NCBI GenBank assembly: GCA_037131955.1
Contig: JBAXQC010000006.1
Span: 8,943-72,942 of the forward strand
DNA from: CAIMMJ01 sp037131955
Lineage (GTDB): Bacteria; Bacteroidota; Bacteroidia; UBA4408
Length of the DNA stretch: 64,000 bases
Direction: 5' to 3'
Under the pieces are notes generated by a model. That model saw nothing but the letters and a program-made list of their open reading frames with translations, had not been told where the DNA came from and did not search any database. Positions 36,451-44,203 of this stretch are shown piece after piece; within the stretch, counting starts at the first letter, position 1, and each line of letters opens with the position of its first letter. The position numbers and the translations under genes were made by a program.

Positions 36451-38349
36451 ATGAAAAGGAGATTTACAGAAATATTAAGCGTTTGTTTTGTAGTTATTAT
36501 GCTTTCGGGCTGTGCAAGTTACTATATAGAACAGGGCGATACTCAATATCAAGCTTATGGATACGCCAAGGCTGCAAAGTTTTATGAAAAAGCGTATGCA
36601 AAAAAACCCAAAGCAGATGTTGCAATTAAACTTGCCGATTGTTACAGAAACATGAATAACTATGCAAGTGCAGAAAAGTATTTTGCAAAAGGGTTAAAAG
36701 ACGCTAAAGATATAGACCCTCAAACAAAATTAAACTACGGAAAAGTATTAATGAGTGTTGGAAAATACGACGAAGCAAAGGAACAGTTTAAAACATATTT
36801 AGCTGAAAAGCCGGGTGACTTTGCTGCTCAATTATTACTGAATTCATGCAACGATTTAGGTCAATTCTATAAAGACACAACCAGGTATTCTGTGAAAGAT
36901 GCTGGTGTAAAAGGATTTATAAATGCTTATTCTCCTGCGTTTTACAAAGATGGTATTGTGGTTGTGGGAGAGGTTGCTGCAAAAAGAGAATCAAAACAAA
37001 ATCCAGGTACTCTTAATGCTTATCAAGATTTGTACTTTATGAAAAAAGACAAGGATGGAAAATTAGGAAAACCAGAACCAATGAAAGGTTCAATAAACGA
37101 CGAATATCACCAAGGTCCTGCAACATTTAACAAAGCAGGTACAATGGCATACTACTCAAGTAATATTTTCCCAAAAGTAAAAGCATCAGAAAAATATGAA
37201 AAAGAGTACAACATTCAAATTAGAATAGATTCGTTGGTTGGTGATGCTTGGAAAAAAGCAGCAGATTTCCCATACAACAACCCGGATTATGCAGTAGAGC
37301 ATCCAAGTCTTTCGGCAGATGGAAAATATCTATACTTCTCTTCCAATATGCCTGACGGACAAGGTGGATACGATTTATACATGTGTACATTAGAAGGCGG
37401 ACAATGGGGAAAACCTGTAAACCTTGGCCCTCCAATTAATACGGCCATGGATGAAAAATTCCCATCCGTTTTTGATGGAAGATTATATTTTGCTTCCAAC
37501 GGACATAAAAATATGGGTGGCTATGATGTTTATTTATGCAAAGGAGAAAATGGGAATTGGAAGTCTCCTATAAATTTAAATTATCCTTTAAATACAAAAT
37601 CAGACGATTTTGGTTTGATTTTAAATAGCGATGGAAAAACAGGTTATTTTGCTTCAAATAGAAATGGTTCCGACAGAATCTTTGAATTTGTTATGAACCC
37701 TCCAATACTTTATTCAAAGGGTAAAATTACTTCCGAAGGTCAACCTTTAGCGGGTGCAACAATTATTTTTGAAAACAAAACTACCGGCACAATAGACTCA
37801 TTGCAAACAGATTCAAACGGGGATTATAATTACAAATTAACCGAGGAAAGCGATTATTTAATTACTGTGCGTAAAACAGGATATCTAATAAAAAAAGCAG
37901 AGATTTCAACTAAGAAAAGAGAAGATAATGATTCAATAGTTAACGACTTTGACTTGATGAAGATTGAAATTGAAAAACCAATTGTTCTAGATTTGGGTGT
38001 AGTTTTCTTTGATTATGACAGGTATAAATTAAGAAAAGAAGCATTCCCTGTGTTGGATGGAGTTGTGAAAATGCTTTTAGACAATCCTGAAATAAAAATA
38101 GAATTGAGCGCTCATACAGATTGCAGAGGTACAGATAAATACAACCAAAAATTATCTGATAAAAGAGCCAACGCAGTTTATAACTATATGATCTCTAAGA
38201 AAATTGAAAAGGTAAAAATTGACAAGAATAGGCTTGTGAAAATTGGATATGGCGAAACAAAACCTGTAAACGAATGTGTTGACGGTACAGTTTGTAGCGA
38301 CGAAAAGCACCAACAAAATAGAAGAACTGAAATGAAGATTTTAAAGTAG
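36451..38349 (+). CDS. OmpA-family lipoprotein with TPR and PD40 repeats (PorE-like)
   Basis: An envelope lipoprotein that likely links the outer-membrane T9SS parts to peptidoglycan. From the ATG at 36451 the signal ends at lipobox MLSGC (Cys21); starting at 36409 would add 14 residues ahead of it. Domains in order: TPR repeats (~30-150), PD40/WD40-like propeller strands (HPSLSADGKYLYFSSNMPDGQGGYDLY), a carboxypeptidase-regulatory-like insert (GQPLAGATIIFENK), and a C-terminal OmpA domain (LSAHTDCRGTDKYNQKLSDKRA) that binds diaminopimelate in peptidoglycan. This is the architecture of PorE. It ends the adhesin operon, and a terminator follows 23 bp after the stop. Confidence 0.92.
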   Translation: MKRRFTEILSVCFVVIMLSGCASYYIEQGDTQYQAYGYAKAAKFYEKAYAKKPKADVAIKLADCYRNMNNYASAEKYFAKGLKDAKDIDPQTKLNYGKVLMSVGKYDEAKEQFKTYLAEKPGDFAAQLLLNSCNDLGQFYKDTTRYSVKDAGVKGFINAYSPAFYKDGIVVVGEVAAKRESKQNPGTLNAYQDLYFMKKDKDGKLGKPEPMKGSINDEYHQGPATFNKAGTMAYYSSNIFPKVKASEKYEKEYNIQIRIDSLVGDAWKKAADFPYNNPDYAVEHPSLSADGKYLYFSSNMPDGQGGYDLYMCTLEGGQWGKPVNLGPPINTAMDEKFPSVFDGRLYFASNGHKNMGGYDVYLCKGENGNWKSPINLNYPLNTKSDDFGLILNSDGKTGYFASNRNGSDRIFEFVMNPPILYSKGKITSEGQPLAGATIIFENKTTGTIDSLQTDSNGDYNYKLTEESDYLITVRKTGYLIKKAEISTKKREDNDSIVNDFDLMKIEIEKPIVLDLGVVFFDYDRYKLRKEAFPVLDGVVKMLLDNPEIKIELSAHTDCRGTDKYNQKLSDKRANAVYNYMISKKIEKVKIDKNRLVKIGYGETKPVNECVDGTVCSDEKHQQNRRTEMKILK

Positions 38350-38372
38350 ATGAGTTCTGAGGAAAGAAAAAT

Positions 38373-38401
38373 AAAAGCCCCAAGAAATTGGGGCTTTTTT
38401 T
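38373..38401 (+). terminator. Intrinsic terminator after the adhesin-SprF-OmpA operon
   Basis: AAAAGCCCCAA and TTGGGGCTTTT pair around a GAAA tetraloop, followed by a run of T. The stem starts 23 bp after the OmpA gene stop, so it ends that transcript. Confidence 0.9.
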
Positions 38402-38566
38402 GTAAGGTATTTTTAATTGAATTTTACATCAAATTGAATAATAATTTAGAATTACTCAACGCTATCTTCATATTCCAGCAGAGAGGGATAAGGGAAAAAA
38501 TTTAGTCTAATTGATACTGATTAAGTGGAGAAATAATGTTTAACATAAAAAATGCGTAAGAGCTAA

Positions 38567-38589
38567 GTCAAAATTTTATTAATTTTGAC
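38567..38589 (+). promoter_or_regulatory. Perfect 9-bp inverted repeat upstream of the PPIase gene
   Basis: GTCAAAATT and AATTTTGAC flank TTATT, 28 bp before the peptidyl-prolyl isomerase start. It could be an operator or an mRNA leader hairpin. The rest of the 215-bp gap shows nothing else. Confidence 0.4.
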
Positions 38590-38616
38590 CACTTAAAATA
38601 CAAAAACTTTTAAACC

Positions 38617-39672
38617 TTGAAAATTATAAATTTATTGCAAATAACATGTCTTACTCTAATTGTAGGACTAGCAGGTGCACAAACAAACAATAAAAACAAA
38701 GTAAAAATGGAAAAAAATTTCTTGGAGAAACAAACAGATGGAATGTATGCCCATATCAATACAAATAAAGGCGATATATTTTTAATGTTAGAAATGAAAA
38801 AAACGCCCATTACAGTGGCCAATTTTGTTGGATTAGCAGAAGGTAAAATTGCTAACGATAAAAAACCTGCTGGCACACCATTTTATGACGGACTAAAATT
38901 TCACCGTGTTATTCCAAATTTTATGATTCAAGGTGGTTGCCCTCTTGGCAATGGACAAGGTGGCCCTGGTTACAAGTTTGACGATGAAATTGATTCAACA
39001 TTAAAGCATATTGGACCTGGTATTTTATCAATGGCTAATTCGGGGCCAAATACCAATGGAAGTCAGTTTTTTATTACCCATGTTAAAACCGATTGGTTAG
39101 ATGGAAAACATACTGTATTTGGACATGTTATAGAAGGACAAGAAGTGGTAAACAAAATTCAAGGCAATGATACGCTTGTTAGCCTTACAATATTAAGAAA
39201 AGGAAACGAGGCAAAGGCCTTTGATGCATCAGCAGTTTTTACAAAAATGCAAGCCATAGCAAAAGAAAAGGCTCTTGAAAAGCAAAAAGCAGAATTAGCT
39301 GCTGTTGAAAAAGCTTTAGATGAGAATTATAAGAATGCCAAAGTAACTGCAAGTGGCTTACGTTACATTATGCAAACAGAAGGTGCAGGCGGAAGTCCAA
39401 GTGCAACAAGTAAAGTAACAGTGCATTACACTGGTACATTATTGTCCAATGGTAAAAAGTTTGATAGCTCCGTAGATCGTGGACAACCTGCTACATTTGG
39501 CTTAAATCAAGTAATTAAAGGTTGGACAGAGGGCATACAATTAATGAAAGTAGGAGGGAAATGTACATTTATTATCCCAAGTGATCTAGCGTATGGCGAT
39601 CAAGGTTACCCGGGCGTAATACCACCAAAATCTTGGTTAGTGTTTGATGTTGAATTAATTAGTTTTGAATAA
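38617..39672 (+). CDS. Exported peptidyl-prolyl isomerase: cyclophilin-FKBP fusion
   Basis: Catalyses cis-trans isomerisation of prolyl bonds in periplasmic or outer-membrane proteins. The 351-residue product starts at TTG (38617) with a signal peptide (LLQITCLTLIVGLAGAQ). A cyclophilin domain spans ~45-190 (FHRVIPNFMIQGG, NTNGSQFFITH, HTVFGHVIEGQ), then a charged helical linker rich in Ala/Glu/Lys (~205-245), then an FKBP domain (~255-351; VTVHYTGTLLSNGKKFDSS, VIKGWTEGIQLMKVGGKC, IPPKSWLVFDVELI). Both catalytic cores look intact. Such fusions are frequent in Bacteroidota. It stands alone between a 9-bp inverted repeat and a terminator. Confidence 0.93.
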   Translation: MKIINLLQITCLTLIVGLAGAQTNNKNKVKMEKNFLEKQTDGMYAHINTNKGDIFLMLEMKKTPITVANFVGLAEGKIANDKKPAGTPFYDGLKFHRVIPNFMIQGGCPLGNGQGGPGYKFDDEIDSTLKHIGPGILSMANSGPNTNGSQFFITHVKTDWLDGKHTVFGHVIEGQEVVNKIQGNDTLVSLTILRKGNEAKAFDASAVFTKMQAIAKEKALEKQKAELAAVEKALDENYKNAKVTASGLRYIMQTEGAGGSPSATSKVTVHYTGTLLSNGKKFDSSVDRGQPATFGLNQVIKGWTEGIQLMKVGGKCTFIIPSDLAYGDQGYPGVIPPKSWLVFDVELISFE

Positions 39673-39693
39673 ACTTAAATTGAATTTTTAGAT

Positions 39694-39720
39694 AGGCGGG
39701 GTAATATCCGCCTTTTTTTG
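39694..39720 (+). terminator. Intrinsic terminator after the PPIase gene
   Basis: GGCGG (39695-39699) and CCGCC (39708-39712) form the stem, and seven T follow. It lies 22 bp after the PPIase stop. Confidence 0.85.
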
Positions 39721-39765
39721 TAGATATAGTTTTTTTTAGGAGTTAAATTTAGGTGAACATTCTTT

Positions 39766-40269
39766 TTATTTTGCCTTTTTATAAACAGGAACAGTGCTGC
39801 AAGGCTCGCCATACATTATGCTTTTTACATAAGGTTTAAAATGTGCCGTAACTTCTACATAAGCAGAAACAGGCACATTAATTTTGCTGCATCCTTTTAT
39901 TACAAGTCGGCAATCTTGATAATCTTGTGGATTAATTTTTTTTATTGCTTCTGAAAACAATTCTTTTTCTAATTCATCAAGATTTCCAAATACAATTTTC
40001 TTTGCATAAGGCTGTAAATTTGCAGCAATAAGCATGTATGCCCAATTAGGCACAATGGCATCGGCTGTACATGTAATGCCAACGCAAGCATCTTGATAAC
40101 TTTTCCAGTTATGAACAGTTATAAATTCTCGAAAATCTTTTTCTTTTAAAATTAATTCTTTAAAAAGGAGAGGTTTTATATCAAACAGAATTTTTGCAGA
40201 ATTATCATACAACTCCTCTAAATCAAGAGTAACCAATCCACTATTTGCTACTTTGTTTAGTATATCCAT
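39766..40269 (-). CDS. DUF2480 family protein
   Basis: A 167-residue cytoplasmic protein of a family restricted mainly to Bacteroidota and of unknown biochemical function. Matching features are VANSGLVTLDLEELY, LFDIKPLLFKELILKEKDFREF, the TCTADAIVPNWAYMLI block and a terminal KSIMYGEPCSTVPVYKKAK. It contains several conserved cysteines. It follows the SufT-like gene by 11 bp in a SufE/SufT-like/DUF2480 set, the arrangement seen in Bacteroidota Fe-S assembly loci, so a role in Fe-S cluster work is likely by context. No catalytic motif is known. Confidence 0.88.
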   Translation of the reverse strand: MDILNKVANSGLVTLDLEELYDNSAKILFDIKPLLFKELILKEKDFREFITVHNWKSYQDACVGITCTADAIVPNWAYMLIAANLQPYAKKIVFGNLDELEKELFSEAIKKINPQDYQDCRLVIKGCSKINVPVSAYVEVTAHFKPYVKSIMYGEPCSTVPVYKKAK

Positions 40270-40280
40270 AAACGATAAAT

Positions 40281-40610
40281 TTACATAAATCCCAATTCAA
40301 GTTGGGCAACTTCACTCATCATACTTTTTTCCCATGGTGGGTCAAATGTTATTTCAATTTTTGCTGAATTAACGGCATCAATTTCTCTTATTTTTTGCTC
40401 TGTTTCCGGTGGCAGAGTTTCGGCTACAGGGCAAGAAGGAGAGGTTAATGTCATTTTTATGGCAACATCATTTTCTGTGCTGATGTTTATTTCATATATA
40501 AGTCCTAATTCCCAAATATCAACCGGAATTTCTGGATCATAACATGTTTTTAACGATTCAATTACCTTGTTGGCTAAATCGTGATTTTCTGTAATTACTA
40601 TCGCTGGCAT
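40281..40610 (-). CDS. DUF59/MIP18-type Fe-S assembly protein (SufT-like)
   Basis: A 109-residue cytoplasmic protein of the MIP18/DUF59 family, which helps deliver Fe-S clusters to client proteins. It has the DPEIPVDIWELGLIYEI segment and TLTSPSCPVAETLP with the conserved Cys, then a terminal FDPPWEKSMMSEVAQLELGF. It sits between sufE and the DUF2480 gene with gaps of 6 and 11 bp, so the three are one operon. A second MIP18 protein in this window is PaaD; this one lacks the zinc-ribbon tail and belongs to Suf. A specific symbol is not certain. Confidence 0.9.
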   Translation of the reverse strand: MPAIVITENHDLANKVIESLKTCYDPEIPVDIWELGLIYEINISTENDVAIKMTLTSPSCPVAETLPPETEQKIREIDAVNSAKIEITFDPPWEKSMMSEVAQLELGFM

Positions 40611-40616
40611 AAGTTG

Positions 40617-41039
40617 TTATTGGTTTTTTTTAGAGAGAGCTAAGCTGTCCATTTTCATTTGTTTTATCATAGAAACTAATCCGTTTGCTCTTGTTGGTGA
40701 AAGGTGTTCTTGAAGTCCAGTGTTTTCTATAAAAAACAACTTGGAGTTGTAAATATTTTCGGGCGATTGATTATTTAATACTTTTATTAATAATCCAATT
40801 ATTCCTTTTGTAATTACCGCATCGCTATCAGCAAAAAAAACAATTTTGTCGTCTTTCAACTCCGAGCGTAACCAAACTTTAGACTGACATCCTTTAATAA
40901 CATATTCATCCGTTTTATATTTCTCGTCAATGGCTTGCAAATATTTTCCTTGCTCAATTAAGTATTCATATTTTTCTGTCCAATCAGAAAACAAATTAAA
41001 ATCCTCTATAATTTCGTTCTGAATTTCGTCTATGGTCAT
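40617..41039 (-). CDS. sufE: SufE family sulfur acceptor protein
   Basis: Accepts persulfide sulfur from the cysteine desulfurase SufS and passes it to the SufBCD scaffold for Fe-S cluster building. The 140-residue length is usual. The active Cys51 lies in VIKGCQSKVWLRSE, the same position as in E. coli SufE, preceded by DWTEKYEYLIEQGK. The sufBCDS genes that normally sit beside it are not in the window, so the suf locus is split. ATG start; it leads a three-gene operon with the SufT-like and DUF2480 genes. A -7 promoter box is close upstream. Confidence 0.93.
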   Translation of the reverse strand: MTIDEIQNEIIEDFNLFSDWTEKYEYLIEQGKYLQAIDEKYKTDEYVIKGCQSKVWLRSELKDDKIVFFADSDAVITKGIIGLLIKVLNNQSPENIYNSKLFFIENTGLQEHLSPTRANGLVSMIKQMKMDSLALSKKNQ

Positions 41040-41055
41040 TATTAGTTTTGTGTTG

Positions 41056-41063
41056 CAAAGGTA
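41056..41063 (-). promoter_or_regulatory. Putative -7 box for sufE operon
   Basis: TACCTTTG on the minus strand matches TAnnTTTG fully and ends 16 nt before the sufE ATG. The nearest TTG is 24 nt further upstream, longer than usual, so only the -7 part is well supported. Confidence 0.45.
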
Positions 41064-41269
41064 ATTAGAGAAATCTTAATTAGAAGTCAATAATTAAACT
41101 AAACTATTAAAATACGGTAAAATGTCTCTTGCTTAGGTGGTAATTTAGATTTGGTTTAACTTTCTTGGAACCGCAAGCAAATAAAATAACAGAGAGTAGT
41201 TTTTACCGTTACTATTTAAGACTTTGAAATGATAAATTTTGTATTTTTAGTTTTTAATCCTTTTAAAAA

Positions 41270-41635
41270 ATGGAAAAGAAATGTTTAGAATGTAGCGAGG
41301 TTTTGCTGGGCAGAGCCGACAAAAAATTCTGTAATGACTTGTGCCGAAATTCGTATAACAACAAATTAAATAGCGGACATAGTTTGGTGGTAAGAAATGT
41401 AAATAATATTCTTAAAAAAAATAGAAAAATATTAGAAGAAATGGTACCCGAAGAAACTGCCAAAACTTCTAAAAAAAAATTGATGGAGAAGGGGTTTAAC
41501 TTCACCTATATTACCAATTTATTAGTTACAAGCAAAGGCACAACCTATTATTTTTGCTACGAATACGGATATTTATTATCCGAAAATGATTTTGTTTTTC
41601 TTGTAAAAAGAAAAGAGAAACAAGATCAAAATTAG
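41270..41635 (+). CDS. Small protein with N-terminal zinc-binding Cys motif
   Basis: Unknown function. The 121-residue protein opens with four cysteines in CLECSEVLLGRADKKFCNDLC (residues 5-25, CxxC and CxxxxC spacing), a likely zinc knuckle followed by RNSYNNKLN, then a basic helical middle (NNILKKNRKILEEM) and a C-terminal part with GFNFTYITNLLVTSKGTTYYFCYEYGYLL. Similar small proteins occur widely in Bacteroidota without a known role. A nucleic-acid-binding role is a guess from the zinc knuckle and basic stretch. It converges with and overlaps the next gene by 4 bp. Confidence 0.75.
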   Translation: MEKKCLECSEVLLGRADKKFCNDLCRNSYNNKLNSGHSLVVRNVNNILKKNRKILEEMVPEETAKTSKKKLMEKGFNFTYITNLLVTSKGTTYYFCYEYGYLLSENDFVFLVKRKEKQDQN

Positions 41636-42000
41636 GCTGCCTTTTTCCAGATAATAACTTCTTGACTTTCCTTAGAAATTAATCGTTCTAATTGCTCTAT
41701 TTTTTGTTTTTCTACATTATTATGAAATAAAAAAGAAACTGTTTTTTTGTTTTCAATAAGTACCATAATTCCATTATTAAAGTCAAATAAAAATGAATTC
41801 GAGAAATTTTGCAATTGAATTTCTTTTGTTGCAGTTTGCCTCAGCAGAAATAAAATGGTATTGATTTGTTTGGTTCTTTTTTCATCAAATTTTTTTCTTC
41901 TAGCCAGCTCACGGTATTTGCAGTAGTATTGCAAATCAATAATGGTATTGCTGTTTTGAGGAATTAAAGATGAAAAATTTGTTTGTGTTGAAATGTTCAT
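41632..42000 (-). CDS. Hypothetical protein
   Basis: Not recognised. The 122-residue product has no signal peptide or membrane segment. A basic helix (KYRELARRKKFDEKRTKQIN) is followed by alternating beta-type stretches (NGIMVLIENKKTVSFLFHNN) and a final helix rich in Gln/Glu/Lys. It ends convergently with the zinc-knuckle gene, overlapping by 4 bp, and diverges from the WYL regulator gene. Codon use is like that of its neighbours, and the ATG is clear. Whether the two convergent genes work together is unknown. Confidence 0.6.
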   Translation of the reverse strand: MNISTQTNFSSLIPQNSNTIIDLQYYCKYRELARRKKFDEKRTKQINTILFLLRQTATKEIQLQNFSNSFLFDFNNGIMVLIENKKTVSFLFHNNVEKQKIEQLERLISKESQEVIIWKKAA

Positions 42001-42043
42001 GTGTTTAAGTATTTATTAATTACCCTGCAAAACTGTATTTTGC

Positions 42044-42073
42044 CACCGCAACCTATTTGCGGTGAGTTTTTTT
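42044..42073 (+). terminator. Terminator-like hairpin upstream of the WYL gene
   Basis: CACCGCAA (42044-42051) and TTGCGGTG (42057-42064) form an 8-bp stem with a CCTAT loop, followed by AG and seven T. It points in the + direction, but the nearest + gene ends 400 bp earlier, behind a convergent gene. Confidence 0.65.
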
Positions 42074-42155
42074 ATTAATTAAACAACTGAATATCAGAGA
42101 TAAAAATTGCAGTATTTTTTATAAATAATATAAAACCAATAAAAAATTGATTTAA

Positions 42156-42163
42156 TAACTTTG
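42156..42163 (+). promoter_or_regulatory. Putative -7 box for the WYL regulator gene
   Basis: TAACTTTG matches TAnnTTTG exactly and ends 16 nt before the ATG at 42180. No TTG lies at the usual distance. Confidence 0.4.
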
Positions 42164-42179
42164 AACAATAAATAATTTT

Positions 42180-43187
42180 ATGCCAAGCAATAAATCTGCA
42201 TTTTATAGGTATTTGTTAATAGACAAACGTATTGCAAATAAATACCAGCCTTATCCTAATTTAGAAGAGTTAAAAAGCTATATTGAAGAAAAAACTGGCC
42301 AAAATATTTCTACAAGGCAATTGGAATATGATTTAGCAGAAATGAAAAACTCTGAAGTTTTAGCATTTTATGCTCCAATAGAATTTGATAAAACCAATAA
42401 AGGATACAAATACTCTGATTCAAAGTATTCTATAGGACAGTTTGTAAAACTAAACCAAGAAGATTTGGATTCATTGGAAATGGCATTTGAAATTTTAGAT
42501 ACTTACAAAGGAATAGATGTTTTTAAGAACTTTAAGGTGGCAATAGACAAGATGAATAATGAATTTAGTGTTACAAAAAATCACAGTGCCATAGAGGTAG
42601 AAAATATACTACAACCTCAAATAAATTCAAGCTCAGAAGGATTGCAGTGGCTAAATATTTTGGTAGGTTTAATAAAGGAAAAATCAAGCATTAAAGTGCT
42701 CTACGGAAAATTTTCTGGAGATAAGAAATACTATGTTCTTTCGCCATTAATTCTAAAAGAATTTGATAGCAGGTGGTATTTAGTAGCAAGAGATGCAAAA
42801 GATAAAATAATTAAAGTTTTTGGTTTAGAAAGAATTTTAGAAATAGAAAAAGATGAATCTAGCTATGAATTAGGTGATTTTAATTCAAAGGTTTTTTTTA
42901 GAAACGTTTATGGAATTACAATAAATACCAATGCAAAAGTAGAAGAAGTAGTTTTGGAATTTGAGACTTATGCCGCTAATTTCATTAAAACAAAACCTAT
43001 TCATTATTCTCAAAAAATAATAAACGAAACTCAAAACGGTGTGATTTTTCAATTGGATGTTTATCCAAGTGTAGAACTAAAAAATTTAATTTTAAGTTGG
43101 GGTAGAAGCTGCAGAGTGCTGAGTCCGGCTGATTTTAGAAATGAAATAAAGAATGAGTTACAAGTAGCATTAAATAGTTACAATTAG
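42180..43187 (+). CDS. WYL-domain transcriptional regulator
   Basis: A 335-residue regulator with an N-terminal winged helix (FYRYLLIDKRIANKYQPYPNLEEL, then TGQNISTRQLEYDLAEM as the recognition part) and a WYL domain at ~150-230 with SSIKVLYGKFSGDKKYYVLSPL and DSRWYLVARDAKDK, where the Trp-Tyr-Leu triad gives the family its name. WYL domains sense nucleotide or other ligands, and these regulators often respond to DNA damage or control defence genes. Here no defence genes lie adjacent; the next gene is GDP-fucose synthase 74 bp away. ATG start. The target is not known from the sequence. Confidence 0.9.
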   Translation: MPSNKSAFYRYLLIDKRIANKYQPYPNLEELKSYIEEKTGQNISTRQLEYDLAEMKNSEVLAFYAPIEFDKTNKGYKYSDSKYSIGQFVKLNQEDLDSLEMAFEILDTYKGIDVFKNFKVAIDKMNNEFSVTKNHSAIEVENILQPQINSSSEGLQWLNILVGLIKEKSSIKVLYGKFSGDKKYYVLSPLILKEFDSRWYLVARDAKDKIIKVFGLERILEIEKDESSYELGDFNSKVFFRNVYGITINTNAKVEEVVLEFETYAANFIKTKPIHYSQKIINETQNGVIFQLDVYPSVELKNLILSWGRSCRVLSPADFRNEIKNELQVALNSYN

Positions 43188-43233
43188 TTTTTTACCAAGC
43201 TTTTTTTGAAACCAATAATTTTATTGAATACCG

Positions 43234-43241
43234 TATATTTG
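43234..43241 (+). promoter_or_regulatory. Putative -7 box for GDP-fucose synthase
   Basis: TATATTTG matches TAnnTTTG exactly and ends 20 nt before the TTG start at 43262. The TTG upstream is at 25 nt, so the -33 part is weak. Confidence 0.4.
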
Positions 43242-43261
43242 AAAATTAAAATTTATAGCAT

Positions 43262-44194
43262 TTGAAAACACAAGATAAAATTTTTGTTGCAGGGCACAGA
43301 GGAATGGTGGGTTCTGCAATTGTAAGAAAACTAAACCAAAAGGGATTTGCCAATATAATTACCAGAAGTTCTAAGGAATTAGATTTAACTAATCAACTAT
43401 TGGTAAACGAATTCTTTGAAACTGAAAAACCTCAGTTTGTATTTTTAGCTGCTGCAAAAGTAGGAGGCATACATGCCAATAATACCTACAGAGCAGATTT
43501 TTTGTATCAAAATTTGATGATGGAATCAAACGTGATTCATGCTGCTTATATAAACAATGTAGAAAAATTATTTTTTCTGGGTTCATCTTGTATCTACCCT
43601 AAGGCAGCGCCACAACCGTTAAAAGAAGAGTATCTCCTAACAGGTCCTTTGGAACAAACAAACGAACCTTATGCTATAGCAAAAATTGCAGGAATAAAAT
43701 TGTGCGAATCTTACCGACGCCAATACAATTGTAATTTTATTTCGGCTATGCCAACAAATTTATACGGGCCAAACGACAATTACGATTTAAACAATTCTCA
43801 CGTCTTGCCTGCGTTAATAAGGAAGTTTCATACAGCAAAGGTAGAATCTAAAGACGAAGTTGTAGTGTGGGGAACTGGAACTCCATTAAGAGAATTTTTA
43901 CATGTTGATGATTTAGCAGAGGCTTGTTTTTATTTGATGCAAAACTATAATGAGGAACAGTTGGTGAACGTAGGAAGTGGCGTTGATATTTCTATAAAAG
44001 ATTTGGCACTTTTAGTAAAAAAGATTGTTGGCTTTACTGGCAATTTAATTTTTGATGAAACCAAGCCCGATGGAACTTACCGCAAGTTGATGGATGTTTC
44101 TAAATTAGAAAAACTTGGATGGAAATATACTATTGAACTTGAAAAAGGGATTGAAATGGTTTATCAAGATGTTTTAAAAAATAATATTTTTTAA
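43262..44194 (+). CDS. fcl: GDP-L-fucose synthase
   Basis: NADPH-dependent epimerase-reductase that turns GDP-4-keto-6-deoxymannose into GDP-L-fucose for envelope glycans. The 310-residue SDR has the cofactor motif GHRGMVGS near residues 11-18, the catalytic SSCIYP segment, YAIAK with Tyr137 and Lys141, NLYGPNDNYDLNNSHVLPALIRKF, and the C-terminal VNVGSGVDISIKDLA. These are typical of WcaG/Fcl. The start is TTG at 43262 and it fits the first residues of the family. The GDP-mannose dehydratase partner is not in the window. It is followed 9 bp later by an outer-membrane protein gene. Confidence 0.95.
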   Translation: MKTQDKIFVAGHRGMVGSAIVRKLNQKGFANIITRSSKELDLTNQLLVNEFFETEKPQFVFLAAAKVGGIHANNTYRADFLYQNLMMESNVIHAAYINNVEKLFFLGSSCIYPKAAPQPLKEEYLLTGPLEQTNEPYAIAKIAGIKLCESYRRQYNCNFISAMPTNLYGPNDNYDLNNSHVLPALIRKFHTAKVESKDEVVVWGTGTPLREFLHVDDLAEACFYLMQNYNEEQLVNVGSGVDISIKDLALLVKKIVGFTGNLIFDETKPDGTYRKLMDVSKLEKLGWKYTIELEKGIEMVYQDVLKNNIF

Positions 44195-44203
44195 GTTGTT
44201 GTT

